A stretch of DNA of 64,000 bases from Zhongshania aliphaticivorans. GTDB taxonomy: Bacteria; Pseudomonadota; Gammaproteobacteria; Pseudomonadales; Spongiibacteraceae. Below are positions 53,796 to 62,390 of the stretch, piece by piece. Made by a program: the position numbers and the translations under genes. Location of the stretch: assembly GCF_001586255.1 (NCBI RefSeq), contig NZ_CP014544.1:2015501-2079500 (forward strand), read 5' to 3'. The notes beneath the pieces are model-generated. The model worked only from the letters and a program-made list of their open reading frames with translations. It made no database searches and had not been told where the DNA came from. The first letter of the stretch is position 1. Each line of letters opens with the position of its first letter.

Positions 53796-55427
53796 ATGTC
53801 TTTGCTTTATCGCTTAAGCCCAAACCGTATTATTATCGCCGCCGCATTATTCCTTGTTGCCACCGCAAACCTGACGTTTTTCAGGGCCGTACTCGCGCTA
53901 TATCCTCTGGCAGATAATTTTGGTTTTGTGGCGTCGCTAGCGATTTTATTAGCGGCTTGTTTGACGCTCCTAATGTCGGTGTTCAGTTTGGCGTTGCCTT
54001 GGCGATGGACCGTCAGCCTGTTTTTATTGACTGCCGCTGCTAGTTCGTATTTTTCTGATCAGTTCGGCACGGTTATCGATTTGGATATGATTCGTAATGT
54101 GTATGAAACTGACGCCGCAGAATCTATGGATTTGTTCAGTAGCGGTCTTATTTTCCGTGTGTTTTTCCTTGGTATTGTTCCTGTCGCCTTGCTTTGGTGG
54201 CTCCCAACACCAGTGACTGGCTTCGTTCGCCAGAAGGCCTTTCATGCGCTCACTGGCTTGTTAGCTGTGGGCATTATGGCTATTTGCGTGTTTGGTTTCA
54301 GCAGCCAATACGCAAGTTTTTTCAGGGAGCACAAGACAGTTCGATACTATGTTAGTCCGGCATATCCTATTTACTCGGCCATACAGTTTGCCGCCAGCTT
54401 TGCGCCAAGCTCTGCCCCGCTCCCGTTTATGGCCTTAGATGCGGTGGCAAATATTTTGGAATCCGAAGATGCCCACGCGGAGTTAGTGATTCTCGTGGTT
54501 GGTGAAACTGCGCGCGCAGACCATTTCTCTTTAAACGGCTACCCTCGAGCCACCAACCCACGGCTTAGCCTCGAGGCTAATATAATCAGTTTCAGCAATA
54601 TCCACTCTTGTGGCACGTCTACGGCGATATCCGTACCGTGTATGTTTTCGTACTCAGCCCATGATGGTTTTGACGTAAAAAGTGCGAGAAACACCGAAAA
54701 CGGTCTGGATTTGCTGCAAAAGGCCGGTGTAAATGTGCTGTGGCGAGACAATAACTCGGACTCTAAAGGCGTGGCCGACCGGGTGCCATTTGAAAATTTT
54801 CGCAGCGCTGAGTTAAACCCTGTCTGCGACGATGAGTGTCGCGACATAGGCATGCTAGACGGCTTGCAGGGCTATATTGACGCTAAAAGTGGCGATATTT
54901 TGATTGTGTTACACCAAATGGGCAGTCATGGCCCCGCCTACCACCGTCGCTACCCGGCGGAGTTTGAAAAATTCACCCCTGCTTGTCACTCAAACGAACT
55001 CGCCAATTGCACCCAAGATGAGATTGTAAATGCCTATGATAATACAATTCTCTACACCGACTATTTCCTTTCCGAGGTCATCGCGCTGCTAAAGGCCAAT
55101 TCGCCAAAGTATGAGGCGGTTATGTTCTATGTTAGCGACCACGGTGAATCCTTAGGCGAGTCGGGTATTTATTTGCACGGCATGCCCTATAGCTTTGCTC
55201 CCGAGGCCCAGACGCATGTTCCGGTCATCGCGTGGATAAGTCCATCATCAGATATTGATTACGCGCAGTCACTGGCATTAAGAGATCAAGCAAACTCCCA
55301 CGACGTGGTGTTTGACACGCTACTAGACGTGTTTGAAGTGACAACTGAGCTATTGCCCGCTGCCGAAGTAAAGTTGGTGGTTCTGGAGGACGAAGAAGAC
55401 GAGAACGATCACAATGTCGCCCGCTAA
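53796..55427 (+). CDS. eptA: Phosphoethanolamine-lipid A transferase, EptA/MCR family
   Basis: About 543 residues. Five N-terminal transmembrane helices (to about 190), then a periplasmic sulfatase-fold domain: LVVGETARADHF with a metal-binding Glu, SCGTSTAISVPCMFS with the nucleophile Thr, DILIVLHQMGSHGPAYHRRYP and YVSDHGESLGE with Asp/His metal ligands. It moves phosphoethanolamine to lipid A, lowering negative charge and giving polymyxin resistance in known members. I chose ATG 53796; a GTG at 53754 is less likely. It overlaps the PAP2 gene by 14 bp. Confidence 0.88.
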   Translation: MSLLYRLSPNRIIIAAALFLVATANLTFFRAVLALYPLADNFGFVASLAILLAACLTLLMSVFSLALPWRWTVSLFLLTAAASSYFSDQFGTVIDLDMIRNVYETDAAESMDLFSSGLIFRVFFLGIVPVALLWWLPTPVTGFVRQKAFHALTGLLAVGIMAICVFGFSSQYASFFREHKTVRYYVSPAYPIYSAIQFAASFAPSSAPLPFMALDAVANILESEDAHAELVILVVGETARADHFSLNGYPRATNPRLSLEANIISFSNIHSCGTSTAISVPCMFSYSAHDGFDVKSARNTENGLDLLQKAGVNVLWRDNNSDSKGVADRVPFENFRSAELNPVCDDECRDIGMLDGLQGYIDAKSGDILIVLHQMGSHGPAYHRRYPAEFEKFTPACHSNELANCTQDEIVNAYDNTILYTDYFLSEVIALLKANSPKYEAVMFYVSDHGESLGESGIYLHGMPYSFAPEAQTHVPVIAWISPSSDIDYAQSLALRDQANSHDVVFDTLLDVFEVTTELLPAAEVKLVVLEDEEDENDHNVAR

Positions 55428-56166
55428 GCATATTCAATACGCTCTGATTGCACTCACCGCAGTAACATTGTGCTTTGAGTTGAGTAATTTGGATTTATGG
55501 ATTCAGGGGTTCTTTTACAATGCCAGTAGTCAGCATTGGCTATTTCAAATCGACGGCAACCCCTGGCGTCATTTTTTCTTTTACGATGCTCCTAAAAAGC
55601 TTTTACTCCTTTTTGAGCTTGCGCTTTTAGTCAGCTTACTGTTTTTTCGCAAAGCGCCACTTGTCCAACAATATCATCGTGGCTTGCTTATTGTGTTGCT
55701 TGCCTTGCCTCTTGGCCCAGCCGCCGTATCCTCATTAAAAGGTACTACGAACGTCGCCTGCCCTTATGCACTTAGTGAGTACGGCGGCAAGCTTCCCTAT
55801 CTCAAATTATTTGAAAGCTACCCTGCCGAAAAGCAGCCAGCAAAGCAGCAGCGATGCTTCCCCGCCGGTCACGCCAGCGGCGGCTTTGCCCTGTTGGCGC
55901 TTTATTATTTGCCTAAGTCTCGGCGTCGACGGCGCCAAATGCTAGGTATAGCGCTAACAGCCGGTTGGGCGATGGGTGGATATAAAATGCTCCTTGGCCA
56001 CCATTTTTTTAGTCATACACTGGTCTCGATGCTGCTGTGCTGGTTGGTAACAAATTGCATCGCCTTACTAGTAACACCGACCTTGGGCCTTACCGAACGG
56101 GGTTCATTCCGCAACAAGGCGTCTCGTGTTAAATTGGCAAGTTTGTTTGAAAAAACGAGCCAATAA
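55414..56166 (+). CDS. PAP2-family membrane phosphatase
   Basis: 250 residues with about six hydrophobic helices. PAP2 motifs are SLKGTTNVACP, CFPAGHASGGFALLAL and MLLGHHFFSHTLVSM, matching the lipid phosphatase set found beside EptA genes. Likely substrates are lipid A phosphates, undecaprenyl diphosphate or diacylglycerol from the EptA reaction. Translationally coupled to eptA. Confidence 0.85.
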   Translation: MSPAKHIQYALIALTAVTLCFELSNLDLWIQGFFYNASSQHWLFQIDGNPWRHFFFYDAPKKLLLLFELALLVSLLFFRKAPLVQQYHRGLLIVLLALPLGPAAVSSLKGTTNVACPYALSEYGGKLPYLKLFESYPAEKQPAKQQRCFPAGHASGGFALLALYYLPKSRRRRRQMLGIALTAGWAMGGYKMLLGHHFFSHTLVSMLLCWLVTNCIALLVTPTLGLTERGSFRNKASRVKLASLFEKTSQ

Positions 56167-56730
56167 CGCTTAGCTGCAAATTGCTGAAAATGCCTTCCCC
56201 AGCGAGCAAAAAATATAACGCCACACCGGCAAACGCCGCTTATAAAGCTACCATCTGCACTGTCAAGCTATAAAACGATTACTCGCCATACTACACCCCG
56301 CAGTACAGCCTATGATTTGGGCTCCATGTAAGATGAATTAAACCCCGCCCAGCTTGAAACGGCGACGAGCCTTTTCGTCTACTGCATGACTAAGCCAAAC
56401 GCTTGTTTATAAAGGCTACTTTACGCTAAGCTTGGGCATCTTTTGTCGGCAGCCCTTAGAACTGAATGTCCCGTTTGCGGGCAGGCGAACCTGTAGCAGG
56501 ATTGTTTACAGTGTAAACGCCGCTGAGCGTCATTATAGATTGAGTTCAAAAGGGAAATGAGCATCCGAGCATTAAAAAGCGAACGTTATTGCTTACTCAA
56601 CAATGCTAAGCGTGCTAAATTTGCCAAACTTAATTTGGATGGATGCTCACGAGCTTAGTGAGCTGATGCAAATATTAACGACCAGCAGCTGTTGCCGCGA
56701 TTAATACCAAGAAAAATACTTAAGGCCTCT
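56167..56730. other. Intergenic region with a possible decayed transposase fragment
   Basis: No intact gene. Near 56460-56530 the plus strand reads ECPVCGQANL, a stop, then QDCLQCKRR, which looks like a zinc-ribbon piece of a decayed IS1595-type transposase. This is a weak call. The last bases carry the AAGG ribosome site of mrpE. Confidence 0.35.
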
Positions 56731-57201
56731 ATGAAACATACGGTTAGTATTTCTGCGCTATTAGCCACTATATGGCTCGCCAATTCTGGCCACTACACCG
56801 GCTTGTTGCTGTCCTTTGGTGCAGTGTCTGTAGCATTGGTCGTCTGGGTCTGTCATCGCATGGACGTCGTTGACCACGAGTCGCAGCCTGTCCACTTAAC
56901 CCGCCATCTACCTCGGTATTATAGTTGGCTGGTAGCGCAGATCATTATCAGTAATATCGACGTAGTAAAGCGCATTTGGTTAGGTAGCAGCACTATCTCC
57001 CCAGGTACGAGGCGCTTTCCTGTAAAGCAAAAGACTGATATTGGACGGGTTGTTTACGCTAATTCGATCAATCTTACGCCCGGAACAATTTCCGTAGAAC
57101 TTTCCGACACCGAGGTTTTAGTACACGGCCTCACTCAAGCCAACCTTAATGATCTCGACGCGGGTGAAATGTCCCGTCGGGTGGATCTATTGGAAAAATG
57201 A
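56731..57201 (+). CDS. mrpE: Mrp/Mnh antiporter subunit E
   Basis: About 156 residues. Two or three N-terminal helices, then the MrpE signature: PRYYSWLVAQIIISNIDVVK followed by SINLTPGTISVELSD. ATG 56731 has AAGG before it; a TTG 39 bases upstream is less likely. It starts a tightly overlapping antiporter operon that exchanges Na+ (or K+) for protons. The order E-F-G-B-C-D is typical of some gammaproteobacterial Mrp clusters. Confidence 0.88.
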   Translation: MKHTVSISALLATIWLANSGHYTGLLLSFGAVSVALVVWVCHRMDVVDHESQPVHLTRHLPRYYSWLVAQIIISNIDVVKRIWLGSSTISPGTRRFPVKQKTDIGRVVYANSINLTPGTISVELSDTEVLVHGLTQANLNDLDAGEMSRRVDLLEK

Positions 57202-57479
57202 TGCTGGCTGTAACAACCTTCACCCTCATACTGGTTATGGCAATGGCGCTGATTCGGGGCTTTGCTGGCCCTAGTATCTTCGACCGTGTGCTTGCCGCGA
57301 ATTTATTTGGCACCAAAACGGTTCTACTTATTGCTGTGCTGGGCTTTTTGTTCGGAAGACCAGAGTTTCTGGATATTGCGCTGCTCTACGCGCTAATGAA
57401 TTTCATCAGTGTGATCGCAATTTTGCGCTACTTTGAACACACTCAGAAAGCTGAGGAAGGTCGCTCTGCCGATGAATGA
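57198..57479 (+). CDS. mrpF: Mrp/Mnh antiporter subunit F
   Basis: 93 residues, three helices, with RGFAGPSIFDRVLAANLFGT as the F-subunit signature and RPEFLDIALLYALMNFISV after it. It overlaps mrpE by four bases and mrpG by eight. Confidence 0.9.
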   Translation: MMLAVTTFTLILVMAMALIRGFAGPSIFDRVLAANLFGTKTVLLIAVLGFLFGRPEFLDIALLYALMNFISVIAILRYFEHTQKAEEGRSADE

Positions 57480-57786
57480 TGCAATAGGATTCCTAAGTGG
57501 TGCGCTGCTTCTTTTAGGCAGCTTCTTGATTTTTACTGGCGCGCTGGGGGTATTGCGATTTCCCGACACCCTCAGCCGCATGCATGCAGCAGGTGTTACT
57601 GAAACGCTTGCCACTACCCTGCTTCTCATGGGTTTAATGCTATTGGCTGGCTGGAGCTTGGTTCTTCTCAAGCTGATTATGATTCTATTGTTCATTTTGT
57701 TTACCAGCCCCACATCCAGCCATGCTTTAGCGAAAGCGGTTTGGCGCCATCAAGAGCACGAAACAAAGGGAGGTCGCCATGACTAA
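57472..57786 (+). CDS. mrpG: Mrp/Mnh antiporter subunit G
   Basis: About 104 residues, three helices, with GVLRFPDTLSRMHAAGVTET, the subunit G signature. ATG 57472 overlaps the mrpF stop. Its 3' end overlaps a strong AGGAGG-type ribosome site and ATG (57779) that should start the next subunit. Confidence 0.9.
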   Translation: MNDAIGFLSGALLLLGSFLIFTGALGVLRFPDTLSRMHAAGVTETLATTLLLMGLMLLAGWSLVLLKLIMILLFILFTSPTSSHALAKAVWRHQEHETKGGRHD

Positions 57787-57849
57787 TCATAACAATGGCA
57801 CCGCTGCGGCGGGGAGGGTTTCCCCATAGAACTATTTATCGATCTTGCT

Positions 57850-58812
57850 TTGCTAAGCATGTTGTTTGCTACCGCAATAGGGATTGTGCTCAGCCGCGAC
57901 CTGATTGCGGTCGTTATGCTGACCGGTATTTACGGTTTTTTGTCGGCGAGTTTCTTTGTTCTCATGGACGCCGTCGACGTTGCCTTTACCGAGGCTGCTG
58001 TAGGAGCAGGCATATCACCACTGCTGATGCTACTAACATTAGCGATGGTCGGGCGTAAGGAGCAAGCCAACCGCAGTCGTAATTTTTTTGCATTGATGCT
58101 GGTAACAATCACTGGCGCACTACTGATTATCGGCACTTTTGGTATGCCAGAATTTGGCTCAGCCAATGCGCCAGCCCATACGCATGTAGCCCCGCGCTAT
58201 ATAGAACAATCTGGGGCCGAAATAGGCATACCCAATATTGTTACCTCTGTGCTGGCCAGCTATCGTGGCTTTGATACCTTTGGGGAAGTCGCCGTAATTT
58301 TCACCGCAGGTATCGGCGTTTTGTCTTTGCTCATGTTAAAGCCTGCGCCGAGCCAAGTCCCCCTAAGCAATGGGGCTCGGCACCACACGGTATTGCGTAT
58401 CGTCAGTAAAATCTTAATTCCGCCAATTCTGTTATTTGCGCTTTATGTTCAGTTTCACGGTGACTACGGTCCTGGTGGCGGCTTTCAAGCCGGCGTGATC
58501 TTCGCTGCGGGCATTATTTTATACACCATGTTTTTCGGCGTAGATGTCGCCCAACAAGTAGTAAGCTCCGCTGTTTTAAGGGTTCTGGCTGCTTTCGGTG
58601 TATTGCTTTACGGATCCGTGGGGCTGGTCTCCATGCTTAACGGTGGTGAGTTCTTAAATTACTCAGTGCTGGCAGAGAATCCTCTTACCGGTCAACACAT
58701 TGGCATCCTTGTTATCGAGCTTGGCGTTGGCATCACGGTGGCAGCTGTCATGGTGATGATTTTTTATTGCTTCGCCGGACAACAGAGTAAGCAAGTAGAG
58801 GCAGAGGAATGA
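57850..58812 (+). CDS. mrpB: Mrp subunit B-like (DUF4040 + MnhB), probable 5' frameshift
   Basis: At least 320 residues. The N-terminal DUF4040/MbhD part (TGIYGFLSASFFVLMDAVDV, FTEAAVGAGISPLLML) is followed by an MnhB part (KILIPPILLFALYVQFHGDYGPGGGFQAGVI). No good start is found in this frame: TTG 57850 lacks a ribosome site. A strong GGGAGG plus ATG at 57779 opens another frame that stops at 57829, and the family-like residues IELFIDLALL lie in this frame before 57850. A one-base loss in the G-rich run near 57806-57818 would join them. Confidence 0.8.
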   Translation: MLSMLFATAIGIVLSRDLIAVVMLTGIYGFLSASFFVLMDAVDVAFTEAAVGAGISPLLMLLTLAMVGRKEQANRSRNFFALMLVTITGALLIIGTFGMPEFGSANAPAHTHVAPRYIEQSGAEIGIPNIVTSVLASYRGFDTFGEVAVIFTAGIGVLSLLMLKPAPSQVPLSNGARHHTVLRIVSKILIPPILLFALYVQFHGDYGPGGGFQAGVIFAAGIILYTMFFGVDVAQQVVSSAVLRVLAAFGVLLYGSVGLVSMLNGGEFLNYSVLAENPLTGQHIGILVIELGVGITVAAVMVMIFYCFAGQQSKQVEAEE

Positions 58813-59165
58813 CCTTATTAATGTCCCACTACAACTATTGGATTGTTGTAGCACTGATGATGGTTGGTTTCTTCATCGTGATAGCACAAGGTAATTTGGT
58901 TAAAAAGATCGTTGGTTTAAATATTTTTCAAACCTCGGTTTTTATTCTTTATATCAGTGCAGGAAAAATACACGGCGGCAGCGCCCCTATTCTGAATGAC
59001 AGCATCACCGTTTATTCAAACCCCCTGCCCCATGTTCTCATCCTCACCGCGATCGTAGTCGGGATTGCCACCACCGCATTGGGGCTGGCACTCGTGATAA
59101 GAATCAATAAAGCCTACGGCACTATTGAAGAGTCTGAAATTCAGCAGCGAGACCATTCGTGTTAA
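58809..59165 (+). CDS. mrpC: Mrp/Mnh antiporter subunit C (NuoK-like)
   Basis: 118 residues, three helices, homologous in plan to NuoK: GNLVKKIVGLNIFQTSVFIL and PHVLILTAIVVGIATTALGL. It overlaps mrpB by four bases. Confidence 0.9.
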   Translation: MTLLMSHYNYWIVVALMMVGFFIVIAQGNLVKKIVGLNIFQTSVFILYISAGKIHGGSAPILNDSITVYSNPLPHVLILTAIVVGIATTALGLALVIRINKAYGTIEESEIQQRDHSC

Positions 59166-60634
59166 GCCATTTACCCATTCTACAAGTTATTCTGCCACTG
59201 CTCGGCGCACCCGCTTGCCTGATTTTAGGCCGCGGCAAACTCGCTTGGCTATTCGCCTTGCTTATCAGCGCCCTCAGTTTTTGTATCGCCGCCATGCTGC
59301 TGCATACGGTCTACCATCATGGCGTAATTAGCTACGCCTTAGGTGGTTGGCAAGCGCCCTGGGGTATCGAGTACCGCATTGATTTACTCAATGCTTGGCT
59401 ACTATTGATTGTTTCTGGCAGTAGCACGGTTGCGTTACTGGCCGCGCAGAGCAGCATTAACGTTGAAATTGCCCCAGAAAAGCAAACTATCTTTTTTGTC
59501 GCTTGGCTGCTTTGCCTCGCGGGCTTACTGGGGATATTAGCCACCGGGGACGCGTTTAACGTCTTTGTTTTTTTAGAAGTTTCATCGCTGTCTACTTATA
59601 CCTTGATCTCGCTAGGGCCAAAGAGAGAGAGCCTGTGGGCCGCCTTTCGTTACTTGATCATGGGCACAATCGGCGCGACCTTTATTTTGATTGGTATCGG
59701 TCTCATGTACATCATGACCGGCACCCTCAATATGCAGGACTTAGCCCAACGTCTGCCATTAGCCAGTGATTCCTCTACGGTATTTACTGCCTATGCGTTT
59801 ATTCTCGTGGGCATCAGTTTAAAGCTCGCCCTGTTTCCACTTCACCTTTGGCTACCTAACGCCTACACCCACGCGCCATCAATCGTTACTACATTCTTGG
59901 CTGCAAGCGCCACCAAAGTCGCGCTGTACCTGATGATCCGTTTCACTTACACGGTATTCCCCAGTCACTTCAGCCAAATCGACATCCCACTTGAGGAAAT
60001 TTTCATTGTATTGGGTATCACTGGGGTAATCGGCGCGTCGATTGCCGCTATTTATCAGGCGGAAGTTAAGCGCGCTATAGCCTACTCCAGTGTCGCTCAG
60101 GTCGGTTATATGGTTGTTGGCCTAGGGATTGGCGGCGTCCTCGGATTACAGGCCACGTTGTTGCACGTATTCAATCATGCATTAATGAAAGCCACTCTGT
60201 TTATGGCACTCGCGGCAATCGCTTGCCGCATCGGCGCTACCACCCTGACGTCAATGCAGGGCTTGGGTCGAAAAATGCCATGGACCAGCTTCGGTTTTGT
60301 GGTTGGCGGACTCAGTATAATCGGTGTTCCGCTTACCGCAGGCTTTATCAGCAAATGGTATCTGGTGTCGGCGGCGGCGCTGTCTGACCGCTGGTTATTA
60401 GTGTTACTGATCATGATTGGCTCGCTACTCGCGATCGTTTACATCTGGCGGGTTGTAGAGGCGCTGTACTTTAAACCAGCTACTGACAGCAAACCCCTCA
60501 AGGAAGCTCCATTGGCAATGCTACTGGCTCTCTGGTTACTGGTATTCGGTAATATTTATTTTGGCATTGATACGCGCTTGCCGGTGTCCATAAGCGCCGA
60601 AGCGGCAATAGCATTGCAGGAGGGACGCCCATAA
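59159..60634 (+). CDS. mrpD: Mrp/Mnh antiporter subunit D (NuoN/M-like)
   Basis: 491 residues, about 14 helices. Proton-channel features: FLEVSSLSTYTLISLGPKRE with the key Glu, LKLALFPLHLWLPNAYTHAP with a Lys, IYQAEVKRAIAYSSVAQVGY and HVFNHALMKATLFM. It begins with GTG within the mrpC end. It is one of three D-type subunits in this operon. Confidence 0.88.
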   Translation: MLSHLPILQVILPLLGAPACLILGRGKLAWLFALLISALSFCIAAMLLHTVYHHGVISYALGGWQAPWGIEYRIDLLNAWLLLIVSGSSTVALLAAQSSINVEIAPEKQTIFFVAWLLCLAGLLGILATGDAFNVFVFLEVSSLSTYTLISLGPKRESLWAAFRYLIMGTIGATFILIGIGLMYIMTGTLNMQDLAQRLPLASDSSTVFTAYAFILVGISLKLALFPLHLWLPNAYTHAPSIVTTFLAASATKVALYLMIRFTYTVFPSHFSQIDIPLEEIFIVLGITGVIGASIAAIYQAEVKRAIAYSSVAQVGYMVVGLGIGGVLGLQATLLHVFNHALMKATLFMALAAIACRIGATTLTSMQGLGRKMPWTSFGFVVGGLSIIGVPLTAGFISKWYLVSAAALSDRWLLVLLIMIGSLLAIVYIWRVVEALYFKPATDSKPLKEAPLAMLLALWLLVFGNIYFGIDTRLPVSISAEAAIALQEGRP

Positions 60635-62109
60635 TGAGCGCACCAAATATGCTAATTGACGCCGCCATATTCACGCCATTACTCGCTGTGGTCGGCATAC
60701 TCGCTTTTGCCCGCATGCCTAATCTGCGCGAAGCGGTATCCATACTCGCCGGCTTGGCATTGCTGTTGATTAACGTCGAGCTGTACAACAGTTTTAACGA
60801 AGGGCAATCACTGACCCGCCACTGGGTAGATATCGTGCCTGGGCTGAGCTTGAGTTTTAAAATTGATGCCATGGGACTGTTGTTTAGCCTCGTGGCCAGC
60901 TTGCTGTGGCCGGTAACCACCTTGTACGCCATTGGTTATATGCGCGGCCACAAAGAGGACAATCAAACCCGTTTCTACGTCTGTTTTGCGGTTGCCATTG
61001 CGGCGGTCATGGCAATTGCCTATGCAGAAAACCTATTTACCCTGTTTGTTTTTTATGAAGTTCTGTCGCTGTGCACGTACCCGCTAGTGACCCATGCCGG
61101 TACCGAAAAAGCCAAACAGGGAGGCCGGATTTATCTCGGGATATTGATGGGCACATCTGTTGCCTTCTTCCTACCCGCCATCATTGTGACGTGGCTGGTT
61201 GCGGGCACCCTAGATTTCCAAGCTGGCGGGGTATTCCCCGAGCAAACGGGCATCGCATTATTGTCGGTATTGCTGGTGCTGTATGTTTTTGGCGTTGCCA
61301 AAGCAGCGGTAATGCCCTTTCATCGCTGGTTACCAGCGGCGATGGTCGCCCCTACCCCGGTTAGCGCCCTGCTCCATGCGGTGGCGGTAGTTAAGGCCGG
61401 GGTATTTAGCCTCGTGAAGATATTGGTCTTTATCTTTGGTCTAGACACCCTCCAGCAAATTCCCGCAACCGATTACCTGCTATATCTTGCCGGTGCGGGC
61501 GTCGTGCTGGCGTCACTGGTGGCGCTTCGTCAAGATAATCTCAAGGCGAGACTGGCCTATTCAACGGTCAGCCAGCTCGGCTATATCACGGTCGGCGCAC
61601 TGCTTGCGGTTGAAAGCGGCGTGGTGGGCAGCGCGATGCATATCGCCACACACGCAGTGGGTAAAATAACCCTGTTCTTCTGTGCTGGCGCAATCCTAGT
61701 GGCCAGCCATAAAAGTAATATCAGCGAGATGGCGGGCCTTGGCCGACGGATGCCAATCACCATGATTGCCTTCTTCATTGCCTCACTCAGTATAATCGGC
61801 TTGCCGCCCACGGCGGGAACCTGGAGCAAGTGGTGGTTACTCACCGCGACGCTAGAAACAGATCAAATGGTATTAATGGCCGTGCTGTTACTCAGCTCCC
61901 TGCTGAACATCGCCTACCTACTGCCGATACCGCTACGCGCTTTCTTTCCTAGCGTCCCACATGCTGACGGGCCAGTGGCCATTAAAGAGGCGCCCACAGC
62001 GTCGCTTATTGCCCTATGTATCACGGCTGGCGCCTGTATTTTATTATTTTTCTTTCCCAACCCGCTTTTCGAGTTGGTATCCCAGATTTTCACCGAGGGA
62101 TCGCAATGA
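60634..62109 (+). CDS. Second D-type antiporter subunit
   Basis: 491 residues of the same proton-antiporter fold: FYEVLSLCTYPLVTHAGTEK (Glu), AKAAVMPFHRWLPAAMVAPT (Lys), LRQDNLKARLAYSTVSQLGY and HATHAVGKITLFF (the last two are partial). It overlaps mrpD by one base. It may replace the NuoL-like part of subunit A, which is not seen in this window. Confidence 0.86.
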   Translation: MSAPNMLIDAAIFTPLLAVVGILAFARMPNLREAVSILAGLALLLINVELYNSFNEGQSLTRHWVDIVPGLSLSFKIDAMGLLFSLVASLLWPVTTLYAIGYMRGHKEDNQTRFYVCFAVAIAAVMAIAYAENLFTLFVFYEVLSLCTYPLVTHAGTEKAKQGGRIYLGILMGTSVAFFLPAIIVTWLVAGTLDFQAGGVFPEQTGIALLSVLLVLYVFGVAKAAVMPFHRWLPAAMVAPTPVSALLHAVAVVKAGVFSLVKILVFIFGLDTLQQIPATDYLLYLAGAGVVLASLVALRQDNLKARLAYSTVSQLGYITVGALLAVESGVVGSAMHIATHAVGKITLFFCAGAILVASHKSNISEMAGLGRRMPITMIAFFIASLSIIGLPPTAGTWSKWWLLTATLETDQMVLMAVLLLSSLLNIAYLLPIPLRAFFPSVPHADGPVAIKEAPTASLIALCITAGACILLFFFPNPLFELVSQIFTEGSQ

Positions 62110-62390
62110 GCCACTCCCAGGATTTTTTTGATCGCCCAGAGACACTGCGCTGGATACTTCGTAGCCTTTACGCTATTTGCGCCGTGCTGTTTGGATTAGA
62201 TTTCGTCATTCACCGCCACTCTGTGCACCCCTGGGAGGGTCTGTATGGTTTTTATCCGGTATACGGCTTTATTGGCTGCGTCGTACTTGTGCTCGTTGCT
62301 AAGTGGATGCGCAAAGGTTTGATGCGCGGTGAAGATTATTATCAGCAAGTAAACCAAAGCGCGAAGGAGGAAACTCATGTTGGGGATTGA
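62106..62390 (+). CDS. Small two-helix membrane protein of the antiporter operon
   Basis: About 94 residues with helices near 17-34 and 47-65 and a charged C-terminus. It overlaps the second D-like gene by four bases and the next by 14. No named family recognised; tight coupling implies it belongs to the complex. Confidence 0.75.
   Translation: MSHSQDFFDRPETLRWILRSLYAICAVLFGLDFVIHRHSVHPWEGLYGFYPVYGFIGCVVLVLVAKWMRKGLMRGEDYYQQVNQSAKEETHVGD

Noticed and set aside
56440-56660. Functional transposase gene before mrpE
   Set aside because: Only a short zinc-ribbon-like piece with stops; at most a decayed fragment.
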